Source: Burkholderia sp. Ac-20365
GTDB lineage: Bacteria; Pseudomonadota; Gammaproteobacteria; Burkholderiales; Burkholderiaceae
Direction: 5' to 3'
Assembly: GCF_017104715.1 (NCBI RefSeq)
Contig: NZ_JAAGPI010000009.1
Location: forward strand, 1-64,000
DNA length: 64,000 nt
Numbering within the stretch: the first letter of the stretch is position 1; every line of letters begins with the position of its first letter. Under the pieces are notes generated by a model that was given only the letters and a program-made list of their open reading frames with translations, did not search any database and was not told the DNA's origin. A program made the translations under genes and the position numbers. This document shows, piece after piece, positions 1 to 8,135 of this stretch.

Positions 1-608
1 GCGGGGCGGCACTTACTTTCTTTGCCGCCGCAAAGAAAGTAAGCAAAGAAAGCGGGCTAACACCGCCCGTTCTTGACCTCCGCCTGAGGGCCCCCAACGG
101 GTCCTCTCCTTCACACGGCAACCTGCTATTCACTGCCCGTTGCCAGCGCTTTGAACAGGCGCCTCACCCACTTCAAGCACCCGCAACACAGCCAGCGGCA
201 GCGAATGGTTAGGGCCGCCCAGGTGGCAAACTGTGTGTAGGTCGTAGTGCTCCACACGTCATCGCCCTTACGACACCGATCGTGTTTTTCAGTCTGGAGT
301 GGAGCGCATAAGCCGGGACAGCCTACACACAGTTTGCCGCTATAGAACGCGGGTAATCTGATGGCGCGAGTTGTGACGCGGGAGTGTGAAGCGGGTGAGG
401 CGCTCAATAAGAGCGTTGGCAACGGGCAGTGATTGAGAGGTTGCCGTGTGAAGCGGAGGAACTGCTGGGGGCCCTCAGGCGGGAACAAGAATTAGCGGTG
501 TTCAGCGGCTTTCTTTTGCCTACTTTTCTTTGCCGCGGCAAAGAAAAGTAGGTGCCGCCCCGCACAGGGGCAACGCTAGCAAACCACTAACAAATCGCGG
601 ATGCCAGC
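1..608. repeat. Long intergenic repeat, copy 1 (left end cut by window)
   Basis: This non-coding element recurs in inverted orientation at about 4109-4784. Its two ends are inverted copies of each other: both read GCGGGGCGGCAC followed by a perfect hairpin. The left hairpin has 14-bp arms at 12-25 and 30-43; the right is a perfect 34-bp palindrome at 519-552. Similarity to copy 2 stops after base 608. The interior contains the conserved block GAGGGCCCCCAACGGGT near each end. An open frame across 126-488 (minus) has a counterpart in copy 2 but shows no coding character, so I do not call it a gene. No transposase is present. It also probably terminates transcription from the exporter gene that converges on it. 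Confidence 0.85.
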
Positions 609-689
609 ACAACAGCAAAAGGCAGAAGCGACAAACCGGCGAGAAACCAACGAGAAACCAACCCCATCCCCGCCGGAGGCAAATAAACC

Positions 690-1940
690 TCAACCCTTAA
701 CGTGTTTCGCTTCGATATTCGGCAAGAACACAGTCAGCACGCCCAGCAACGGCAAGAACGAGCAAACCTTATAGACATAGGCAATGCTAGTGGCATCAGC
801 GAGTTGCCCGAGCACAGCAGCGCCGATCCCGCCCAAACCGAAGGCAAAGCCAAAGAACAGCCCAGCCACCATCCCGACCTTGCCAGGAATCAGCTCCTGG
901 GCATAAACCAGAATCGCCGAAAACGCCGAAGCCAGCACGATCCCGATAATCACAGTCAGGACGCCAGTCCAGAACAGATTCGCATACGGCAACAACAGCG
1001 TGAACGGCGCAACACCCAGAATCGACACCCAGATCACATACTTGCGGCCGATCCGGTCACCCACCGGCCCGCCGATCACCGTACCCGCCGCAACAGCGGC
1101 AAGAAACACGAACAGATGCACCTGCGCGGCCTGCACGGGCAGATGGAACTTGTCGATCAGATAGAACGTGAAGTAGCTGTTGATGCTCGTCAGATAGAAG
1201 TACTTCGAGAACACCAGCAGCACCAGGATGCTCATCGCGAACATCACCTTGCCGCGCGACAGCGTCGGGTGCACGGCCGCGCCGCTACGCGCCTTCTTCG
1301 TCGCAGGATGCGCCTTGTACCAGCGGCTGATGTGCGTCAGCACGAGAATGCCGATCAGCGCCGCCGCCGAAAACCACGCAATGCTGCGCTGGCCATGCGG
1401 AATCACGATCAGCGCCGCGAGCAACGGCCCGAGCGACGAGCCCGCATTGCCGCCCACCTGGAACAGCGACTGCGCCAGACCATGCTTGCCGCCCGACGCC
1501 ATGCGCGCCACGCGCGACGACTCGGGATGGAACACCGACGATCCGCAGCCAACCAGCGCCGCCGCGATGAGCAGCACGCCAAAGCTCGGCGCAACCGACA
1601 TCAGCAACAGCCCCGACAACGTAAAACCCATGCCGACAGGCAACGAATACGGCTTCGGATGCTTGTCCGTGTACAGGCCAATCAGCGGCTGCAGTAGCGA
1701 CGCCGTGATCTGATACGTCAGCGTAATCAGGCCGATCTGTCCGAACGACAGAGCAAAGTTGGCCTTCAGCATCGGATAGATCGCAAGGATCAACGACTGG
1801 ATCATGTCGTTCATCAGATGCGAAAAGCTGATCGCGCCAAGAATTGAGTAGACGGTTTTCGCTTGCGGCCGGGGGGCGGCCGGGGCGGAAGCTGAAGCAG
1901 CGGCGCCAGCCAGGGCGCCTTTGTCGAGGCTGGTTTCCAT
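690..1940 (-). CDS. fsr: MFS transporter, fosmidomycin-resistance (Fsr) family
   Basis: A 416-residue inner-membrane protein of the major facilitator superfamily. After a roughly 25-residue Ala/Pro-rich cytoplasmic start come about twelve hydrophobic segments. The motif GCGSSVFHPESSRVAR near residues 130-146 and the following stretch with FQVGGNAGSSLGPLLAAL are characteristic of Fsr-type drug exporters. The family pumps fosmidomycin and related compounds out using the proton gradient; the natural substrate here is unknown. The ATG at 1938-1940 is the only good start. The gene stands alone, divergent from the chemoreceptor across a 458-bp gap, and its 3' end runs into repeat copy 1, whose hairpins lie just downstream. 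Confidence 0.85.
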   Translation of the reverse strand: METSLDKGALAGAAASASAPAAPRPQAKTVYSILGAISFSHLMNDMIQSLILAIYPMLKANFALSFGQIGLITLTYQITASLLQPLIGLYTDKHPKPYSLPVGMGFTLSGLLLMSVAPSFGVLLIAAALVGCGSSVFHPESSRVARMASGGKHGLAQSLFQVGGNAGSSLGPLLAALIVIPHGQRSIAWFSAAALIGILVLTHISRWYKAHPATKKARSGAAVHPTLSRGKVMFAMSILVLLVFSKYFYLTSINSYFTFYLIDKFHLPVQAAQVHLFVFLAAVAAGTVIGGPVGDRIGRKYVIWVSILGVAPFTLLLPYANLFWTGVLTVIIGIVLASAFSAILVYAQELIPGKVGMVAGLFFGFAFGLGGIGAAVLGQLADATSIAYVYKVCSFLPLLGVLTVFLPNIEAKHVKG

Positions 1941-2398
1941 GAGGTCGGTCAGGAGAGGGTGGCTCGGGAGCCAACGCCGGCAGTCGGGGGGAACCGTCGG
2001 CGGCAGCAGATGTTTTTAGCGTTTGATGAAGTGTAGTGTGTCTCCCACTAATTGTCCGGCCAAGTTTTGTCGCGATTCGGACATCCATTGATGTGCAAAG
2101 CTGCCGTTTGTGCCTGTTTTTTGTGCGACGGATACGCCTGGCGGCACCGCGATGGCGCGATTTTGGGGCGATTTAGAGTGGAGCAACGGTGCAAAAGGTG
2201 GGAAAACGCGCCCGGCGAATTTTGGTCAATGTATAAATCCCACGCGGCGCGTCGCCCACGAGGCAGCGCGCGCAGGACCGGGACGACAGCCGGAAGGACG
2301 GCCTCAAGAATGCCGCTGGCGGTGCCGTCAACCCGGAGAGAAAAGCAGCAATGCCGGAACCGACCTTTCCGGCAGCACGACAAGCGGGGACGATAACG
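1941..2398. other. Intergenic region between divergent fsr and chemoreceptor
   Basis: No gene is supported in these 458 bases. The right half, 2250-2350, is GC-rich and could fold. The only regulatory signal I can argue for is the FliA-like element listed separately. A TATAAA lies at 2232-2237 without a credible -35 hexamer. I compared the GC-rich segment with c-di-GMP and guanidine riboswitch consensuses from memory and found no convincing match. Confidence 0.5.
2304..2331 (+). promoter_or_regulatory. Candidate sigma-28 (FliA) promoter for the chemoreceptor
   Basis: TCAAG at 2304-2308 and GCCGTCAA at 2324-2331 are separated by 15 bases, resembling the flagellar sigma factor consensus (TAAAG/TCAAG, then GCCGATAA; the E. 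coli spacing would be 14). Chemoreceptor genes are commonly FliA-dependent. Transcription would begin near 2340, which favours the downstream ATG at 2399 over the one at 2351. The match is imperfect. Confidence 0.35.
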
Positions 2399-4060
2399 AT
2401 GAAAGCAGTTTCGCTGGGTAGTCAGCCGGGGGCGGCGTTCGCGCCGGATAGCGAGTCAGCCGGAGGGCCGGCGCGCTCGGGCAAGCGGGCAGCGGGCGGC
2501 ACGCGTAGCTGGTCGGTGAAAACGACCTTGCGGCTCGCGTTCGCGGTGCTGCTGGTGGGCACTTTGGCGGTCGGTGTGTTTTCGCTTGCGCAGATCAGCC
2601 GGCTGAATGGCCAGATGCGCTCCATCTACGAGCAGGGCCACATTGCGAGCCGGGCCGCCGAAGAGGCGCGCGGCTATCTTCTGCGCGCGAGCCGCGCCCA
2701 GAAGATGCTGCTGACGGCGACGACCGCGAAAGAACGCGACGAGCTCGGCGCCGATATCGACAAGGGCCTGGCGGGTCTGTCGACCGAACTCAACACGCTC
2801 CAGCAATACGCGAATTCCGCCGACGCCGCCGTGCAGCAGAAGAAGTTCGCTGCGGCGATCGGCGTGTGGAGTGGCCACCTGCGCGATTTCGTGACGCTCG
2901 TGAAGGCGCAGCCGCTCGACCTGTCGCAGATGAACTGGCAGGTCGGCACGATGGACGTGTCGCTGCTGGTCGAGACGGGCAAGCTGGAGAAGCTCGTCGA
3001 CGAGCAGGTCGCGCAGCGCGGCACCGCCGCGAAGGCGACGATCGACGCGTCGTCGTTCATTTATCAGTCTTCGTTCGTGATGATGGCCGTGATGACGATC
3101 GCGCTGATCGTGCTCGCGTTCGTGATCAGCGAATGGGTGGTGCGGCGTTTGGCGCGGCAACTGGGCGGCGAGCCGGTGTACGCGAAGGAGATCGCGAGCC
3201 GCATCGCCGCGGGCGATCTGTCGAACGACATTGCGCTCGGCAAGCGCGACAGCGGCAGCATGCTGTCGGCGCTGCGCGACATGCAGAACGGGCTGTCGTC
3301 GACGGTGTCGCATATTGCGGCGAGCGCGGAAGCGATCGCGGCCGCATCCGGTCAGATTTCAATGGGCAATCTCGATCTGTCGCAGCGCACCGAGCAGCAG
3401 GCGATGGCGCTCGAACGCACGGCGAGCAGCATGGAAGAGCTGACTTCGACGGTGCGTCAAAACGCGGACAACGCGAAGCAGGCGCGCACGCTGGCCGACA
3501 ACGCATCGGCGATCGCGGAGAAGGGCGGCGACGTGGTTGGCCGCGTGGTCGCGACGATGGGCCAGATCAACGACAGCGCGAAGAACATTGGCGACATCAT
3601 TGGCGTGATCGAAGGGATTGCGTTCCAGACGAACATCCTCGCGTTGAATGCCGCCGTCGAGGCGGCGCGCGCGGGCGAGGAAGGGCGCGGCTTTTCGGTG
3701 GTGGCGGGCGAGGTGCGCAACCTTGCGCAACGCAGTGCGGCCGCGGCCAAGGAGATCAAGGGGTTGATCAGCGCTTCCGTCGAACGCGCGAGCAACGGCT
3801 CGCAACTCGCGCAGGACGCCGGGCAGACGATGGACGAAGTCGTCAAGGCTGTGAAGCGCGTGACAGACATCATGGGGGAGATCTCGGCTGCTTCCGCCGA
3901 GCAGAGTTCCGGGATTGAAGAGATCAATCTCGCTGTGTCGCAGATGGATGCTGGTACCCAGCAGAATGCAGCGCTTGTTGAGCAGGCTACTGCGGCGGCT
4001 CGCGCGCTTGATGATCAGGCTCAGGCTCTTAAATCCGCTGTTGCGAAGTTTTCGTTGTAG
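2399..4060 (+). CDS. Methyl-accepting chemotaxis protein
   Basis: A 553-residue transmembrane chemoreceptor. A first membrane segment lies at about residues 44-66, a periplasmic helical ligand-binding domain of about 155 residues follows, and a second membrane segment is at 223-247. Then come a HAMP linker and a methyl-accepting signalling domain. The signalling tip is visible near residue 408 (FQTNILALNAAVEAARAGEE), the site that contacts CheA and CheW. There is no C-terminal CheR/CheB docking pentapeptide. I chose ATG 2399 because GGGGA lies 8 bases upstream; an ATG at 2351 would add 16 residues. The ligand cannot be inferred. The gene is monocistronic and sits between the exporter and repeat copy 2. 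Confidence 0.93.
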   Translation: MKAVSLGSQPGAAFAPDSESAGGPARSGKRAAGGTRSWSVKTTLRLAFAVLLVGTLAVGVFSLAQISRLNGQMRSIYEQGHIASRAAEEARGYLLRASRAQKMLLTATTAKERDELGADIDKGLAGLSTELNTLQQYANSADAAVQQKKFAAAIGVWSGHLRDFVTLVKAQPLDLSQMNWQVGTMDVSLLVETGKLEKLVDEQVAQRGTAAKATIDASSFIYQSSFVMMAVMTIALIVLAFVISEWVVRRLARQLGGEPVYAKEIASRIAAGDLSNDIALGKRDSGSMLSALRDMQNGLSSTVSHIAASAEAIAAASGQISMGNLDLSQRTEQQAMALERTASSMEELTSTVRQNADNAKQARTLADNASAIAEKGGDVVGRVVATMGQINDSAKNIGDIIGVIEGIAFQTNILALNAAVEAARAGEEGRGFSVVAGEVRNLAQRSAAAAKEIKGLISASVERASNGSQLAQDAGQTMDEVVKAVKRVTDIMGEISAASAEQSSGIEEINLAVSQMDAGTQQNAALVEQATAAARALDDQAQALKSAVAKFSL

Positions 4061-4076
4061 TAAGGGGTGGTTTGTT

Positions 4077-4816
4077 CTGCGACGCTGGTGTGGTTTGCTT
4101 GTGTTTGCGCTGGCATCCGCGATTTGTTAGTGGTTTGCTAGCGTCGCCCCTGTGCGGGGCGGCACCTACTTTTCTTTGCCGCGGCAAAGAAAAGTAGGCA
4201 AAAGAAAGCCGCCGAACACCGCTAATTCTTGTTCCTGCCTGAGGGCCCCCAACGGGTCTTCCGCTTCAAACGGCGTCCTGCCTTCCACCGCCCGTTGCCA
4301 ACGCTCTTATTGAGCGCCTCACCCGCTTCACACTCCCGCGTCGCCACACGCGCGACCGCGTCTCCCAGGTTCTATAGCGGCAAACTGTGTGTCGGCTTTC
4401 GCGGCGTATGCACATTACTCCGGACTGAAAAACACGATCGGTGTCGTAAGAGCATTGAGGTGTGAAGCACTACGACCTACACAGAGTTTGCCACCTGGGC
4501 GGCCGCAACCATTCGCTGCCGCTGGCTGCGCTACGGGTGATTGACGCGGGTGAGGCGCCCATTCAAGGCGCTGGCAACGGGCAGTGAATAGCAGAACGCC
4601 GTTTGAAGCGGAGGACCCGTTGGGGGCCCTCAGGCGGTAGTCAAGAGCGGGCGGTGTTAGCCCGCTTTCTTTGCTTACTTTCTTTGCGGCGGCAAAGAAA
4701 GTAAGTGCCGCCCCGCACAGGGGCAACGCCTGAAGCACCAGTAACAAACCGCGGATGCCAGCGAACAAACCGCGGATGCCAGCGCAAACACAAGCAAACC
4801 CACCAACGCCGCAGCA
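4077..4816. repeat. Long intergenic repeat, copy 2 (inverted relative to copy 1)
   Basis: This element fills nearly the whole gap between the chemoreceptor and the HlyD gene. From 4109 to about 4734 it is the reverse complement of copy 1, with scattered substitutions. Its ends are again inverted repeats: a perfect 34-bp palindrome at 4165-4198 and a hairpin with 14-bp arms at 4674-4687 and 4692-4705. The end-to-end symmetry extends further out than in copy 1: the flanks with CGGATGCCAGCGCAAACAC and CAAGCAAACC occur on both sides, so about 4077-4816 forms one giant imperfect palindrome. The open frame at 4229-4465 matches that of copy 1 and is considered non-coding. Confidence 0.85.
4743..4784. 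repeat. Perfect 2 x 21-bp tandem repeat at the edge of repeat copy 2
   Basis: Two identical, directly adjacent 21-bp units lie at 4743-4763 and 4764-4784; each begins AACAAACCGCGG and ends GATGCCAGCG. Copy 1 and the left end of copy 2 carry a single version of this motif, so the doubling is a local duplication within the terminal repeat of copy 2. Confidence 0.9.
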
Positions 4817-4825
4817 AAACAAAAA

Positions 4826-5689
4826 TCACAACGACGGCGTCACAACAACCGTACAGGTAGTCCCAGCAGAAAGCAGCACACCATCAGGCACCGAGTCAAT
4901 CTTGACTCGCACGGGCACACGCTGTGCCAACCTAACCCAGTTAAAAGTCGGATTCACATCAGCCAGAAGCTCCCGGCTCTGGGGATTATCGCGATCATAG
5001 ATGCCGCGAGAGATGCTTTCGACGTGCCCCTTCAGCGTGCCACCGCTCATCAGGCGAATATCGGCCTTATCACCGACGCGCACATGAGGAAGCTTCGTCT
5101 CTTCAAAATACCCATACACCCAGAACGAATTGCTATCCACAACAGCCAGCTTCGCCGACCCGGCAATCGCATAGTCACCGCGATAAACATTCAGGTTAGT
5201 AACATACCCATCAACCGGCGCCACCACCCGCGTGCGTTCGAGATTGAGCTTCGCGGCATCCAGCGCGGCCAGAGCCTGCTGATATTGCGCCTCGGCGGCC
5301 GACGCCGTATGCGTCGCGTTCTCGCGGTTTTCCTTCGACACAACAAGGCTATCCATATCCGCGCGCCGCTGCGCATCGTCGCGCCGCATCTGCAACTCGG
5401 CCTTGCGCGCGGCAACCGCAGCCTGCGCCTGCTCGACCGCAATCTGATAGTGCGACGGATCGATCTGCATCAACAGATCGCCCTTATGCACGAACTGGTT
5501 GTCACGCACGGGCAGTTCGACCACGGCGCCCGAGACATCGGGCGCAATGTTCACGACTTCGGCGCGCACGCGGCCATCGCGCGTCCACGGCTCGTCCATG
5601 TAGTGCACCCACAGCGCACGCCCGATCAAGATCGCAATGACGAACACAATGGCCGTCGCGATAAACCCAATGATGTTTCTGATTGTCAT
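4826..5689 (-). CDS. HlyD-family efflux adaptor (AaeA-like periplasmic membrane-fusion protein)
   Basis: A 287-residue membrane-fusion protein that should bridge the inner-membrane pump to the outer-membrane channel. One N-terminal membrane anchor lies at about residues 5-27. A lipoyl/barrel half-motif follows (GRVRAEVVNIAPDVSGAV), then a helical hairpin of about 80 residues, then the second half (VDGYVTNLNVYRGDYA) and a beta-barrel. Length and order match AaeA-type adaptors. I took the ATG at 5687-5689, since the protein aligned with the family begins MTIRNIIGF; the longer frame adds 17 unlikely residues. It is the last gene of the efflux operon, 13 bases after the DUF1656 gene. Confidence 0.88.
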   Translation of the reverse strand: MTIRNIIGFIATAIVFVIAILIGRALWVHYMDEPWTRDGRVRAEVVNIAPDVSGAVVELPVRDNQFVHKGDLLMQIDPSHYQIAVEQAQAAVAARKAELQMRRDDAQRRADMDSLVVSKENRENATHTASAAEAQYQQALAALDAAKLNLERTRVVAPVDGYVTNLNVYRGDYAIAGSAKLAVVDSNSFWVYGYFEETKLPHVRVGDKADIRLMSGGTLKGHVESISRGIYDRDNPQSRELLADVNPTFNWVRLAQRVPVRVKIDSVPDGVLLSAGTTCTVVVTPSL

Positions 5690-5702
5690 GATTCGACTCT
5701 GA

Positions 5703-5903
5703 TCAACGATAAACGGCGAGACCCAGCACGCCGCACACACACACGAGCAAACTCGCGCGGAACAGGGACGGGTGCCACACGACGCGGTACAGCCCCGTCC
5801 AGGCTATCGCGCGATCGAGCAGCCACGTGATCGCGGCACCCGCGATGAACAGCAGCACGATGGCAGGCACGTACGCGTCGAGGACGGCAATCTCACGTGG
5901 CAT
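5703..5903 (-). CDS. DUF1656 small membrane protein (AaeX-like)
   Basis: A 66-residue protein with two hydrophobic segments (about residues 9-29 and 46-64). It has the DUF1656 look: MPREIAVLDAYVP at the start and a WHPSLFR motif before the second segment. AaeX-type proteins are always found between an AaeB-type pump and an AaeA-type adaptor; their molecular role is not established. Its start overlaps the end of the FUSC gene by 11 bases, indicating translational coupling. Confidence 0.88.
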   Translation of the reverse strand: MPREIAVLDAYVPAIVLLFIAGAAITWLLDRAIAWTGLYRVVWHPSLFRASLLVCVCGVLGLAVYR

Positions 5904-8121
5904 GGCGAACTCCTTGTGGCGCGTCGTTGTTCGTATCGCTCGCGTCGCTGGCTTGCCCCAGCGGCGATTGCGGATCGAGCAGCGCGCTCCGAATGAAATG
6001 CAGATGACTCAAAATGCGTTGCAACTGATGACGCTCGTCCCGCGGCGGCGTGAAGGTCGACAGCATCTGTTGAACGGCGGAGATCGAATCGGCCGTTGCG
6101 GCCAGCGCGCGGTCCAGGCGTTCGGCACGCGGGCGCTCGAACAGCCGGCTCACGGCGGCGCCCGTCGCGCGCAGACTCACGCGCCACGGCATCGACGGTG
6201 CATAGCGCGCGTCGCGCGGCAACGTCGCGATTTCGCTGCGCAAATCGATCACGGCATTGCCGATCTCCAGCACCGCGAACATCCAGCGCATCGTGTCGCG
6301 CTTCACACCCGGCTCGCTCGCCGCCAGCGCGTTGATCTGATGCATCAGATCGCGCGCGCCGCTTTCGAAGCGCGTGCGCAGCCTCCACAGACGGCCGATG
6401 CGGCCACGACATGCCAGCACCACCTGCGCGCGCAGATCGGCGAGGAGCCGGTTGCGCAGCCACGGCGTCGACGGCGGCAGCAAGACGGCGAAAGCGATCG
6501 CCACGACCAGCATCGACAGCGCGAGCGCGATCGCATCGTTGATGAAGTTGCTCGGGTCGTAATGAATCACGTTGTCCGGGCCGGCGAGGAAGCAGAAGAA
6601 GATGCAATAACCGACGCCGTAGCCCGCCAGCTTCGGCCGAGTCGTCATCCACACGCCGAGCGCGAGGAACGGCGTGAGCGCGGCGCACAGCAGCGGGAAT
6701 CCGTCGATATGCGGATAAATGCCGAACGTGAGCACCATCGCGAGCGTCGATGACAGGATCGTGCCCGCCGCCATCTGGAACGCCGTGCGCGTCGGCGTCG
6801 GCGACGAGGACGCGAGTGCGCAGACGGCCGCCGCGTTCAGCGTGAGCGTCGAGCCGCTCGGCCATGCCGTCGCGATCCAGAACACGCCGAGAATCGACAT
6901 CACGATCGCCGCGCGCAGTCCCGCGACGCCCACCGCGATGCCGTTCGTCTTCGGCTCGTATCGCTCGATCCAGCGCTCGCGTTCGTGTGTCGCGACCGCG
7001 AGCGATGCGTAAGTTGCCGCGTAGGCGTGCAGGTCGTCAACGAAGCGGTAGAGCAGTTCCGCGCCCGTGTCGAAATCGAGCAGCGGCACGTCGGCGTCGC
7101 GTTCGAGCGCGGCGCGGCTTTCGCGCATGCGCTTCGGCAATTCGGCCTTGAACCTTTCGAGTTGCGCCGCGGCGTGGGATGCATCGGCGGCTGTCAGCAC
7201 GGGCTCGCCTGATTTGCTCAGCAACGGTGCGATTTCGCGGAAGTACGGTTCCAGGGCATCGACGGCGGCCGTCGCGCCTGCCGCGCCGGACGCGCGCAGA
7301 CGGTTCATCAGCTGATGCAGCGCGTGAAAGCGCGTCGATGCGGTCATGAACTCGCTGTTCAGCCGCGACAGGCGGCCGTTGCGCATCCGCGAATCGGGGC
7401 TTTCGAACACGGCGACACTGCGCACGGCCTCGAAGCCGACGATATCGGCGACGAACTTCGCATTGGTCGCCTCGATGCGCGCGCGGTCGACATTGCCCGA
7501 CAGCGCCGCACACACATAGTCGACGAACGACGAAAAACGCGCGCGCACCGTACTGCGCATCTGCTCGCCCGCATGCTGCGGAAACACCAGCGCGCTGACG
7601 AAGCCCGAGCACAGAATGCCGACCACGATTTCGGCCACGCGCGTGAGCGCCGACATGAACGCGCCGTCGGGATGCTGCGCAGCGGGGATGCCGATCAGTG
7701 CCGCCGTGTAGCCCGCGAGCACGAAACCATACGAGCGGAAATTGCGGTTGCGCGCGGCGCCGGCCGTGCAGATGCCGACCCAGATTGCCGTCGAGATGAT
7801 GAACAGCTCCGGCTGCTGCGAGAACAGGCTGATCAGCGTCATCATCACGACGAGGCCGATCAGCGTGCCGCAGATCCGGTAGAAACTCTTCGCGAACACC
7901 ATGCCGCTTTGCGGCTGCATCACGATGAAGACGGTGGTCATCGCGGTGCGCGGCTGCGGCAGGTCGAGCTTCATCGCGACGCCGAGCGCGAGAAAGCACG
8001 CGGCGAGCGCCTTGAACAGATAGATCCACGTGCGGCCGTCGGTACGCGCCCAGTCGACGAACGCGGCGTAGAGCGCAGCCGGTGTCGGCGGCGTTCGGGT
8101 GGTGAAAGGGTTCGAGGACAT
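5893..8121 (-). CDS. FUSC-family inner-membrane transporter (AaeB-like aromatic acid exporter)
   Basis: A 742-residue protein with the FUSC arrangement: an N-terminal block of about six membrane segments (residues 30-180), a cytoplasmic helical domain, then a second block of six segments (about 390-540) and a C-terminal soluble domain. The sequence near residues 60-85 (TVFIVMQPQSGMVFAKSFYR) is typical of the family. AaeB exports p-hydroxybenzoate and related aromatic acids when they over-accumulate. The cluster also holds a NodT channel and a HlyD adaptor, so a complete tripartite exporter is encoded. Its start lies 14 bases after the NodT stop. Confidence 0.88.
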   Translation of the reverse strand: MSSNPFTTRTPPTPAALYAAFVDWARTDGRTWIYLFKALAACFLALGVAMKLDLPQPRTAMTTVFIVMQPQSGMVFAKSFYRICGTLIGLVVMMTLISLFSQQPELFIISTAIWVGICTAGAARNRNFRSYGFVLAGYTAALIGIPAAQHPDGAFMSALTRVAEIVVGILCSGFVSALVFPQHAGEQMRSTVRARFSSFVDYVCAALSGNVDRARIEATNAKFVADIVGFEAVRSVAVFESPDSRMRNGRLSRLNSEFMTASTRFHALHQLMNRLRASGAAGATAAVDALEPYFREIAPLLSKSGEPVLTAADASHAAAQLERFKAELPKRMRESRAALERDADVPLLDFDTGAELLYRFVDDLHAYAATYASLAVATHERERWIERYEPKTNGIAVGVAGLRAAIVMSILGVFWIATAWPSGSTLTLNAAAVCALASSSPTPTRTAFQMAAGTILSSTLAMVLTFGIYPHIDGFPLLCAALTPFLALGVWMTTRPKLAGYGVGYCIFFCFLAGPDNVIHYDPSNFINDAIALALSMLVVAIAFAVLLPPSTPWLRNRLLADLRAQVVLACRGRIGRLWRLRTRFESGARDLMHQINALAASEPGVKRDTMRWMFAVLEIGNAVIDLRSEIATLPRDARYAPSMPWRVSLRATGAAVSRLFERPRAERLDRALAATADSISAVQQMLSTFTPPRDERHQLQRILSHLHFIRSALLDPQSPLGQASDASDTNNDAPQGVRHAT

Positions 8122-8135
8122 CGGCGGCGTTCCTG

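Noticed and set aside
126..488. 120-residue frame inside repeat copy 1, with a counterpart at 4229-4465 in copy 2
   Set aside because: It lies within a structured repeat, the two versions differ by frameshifts and early stops, and no ribosome site or known motif is present.
2250..2350. Riboswitch (c-di-GMP or guanidine) upstream of the chemoreceptor
   Set aside because: The conserved loop sequences and helix order remembered for these classes are not present.
609..4108. Composite transposon bounded by the two inverted repeats
   Set aside because: No transposase or resolvase lies inside, and no target duplication can be seen because copy 1 is cut by the window edge.
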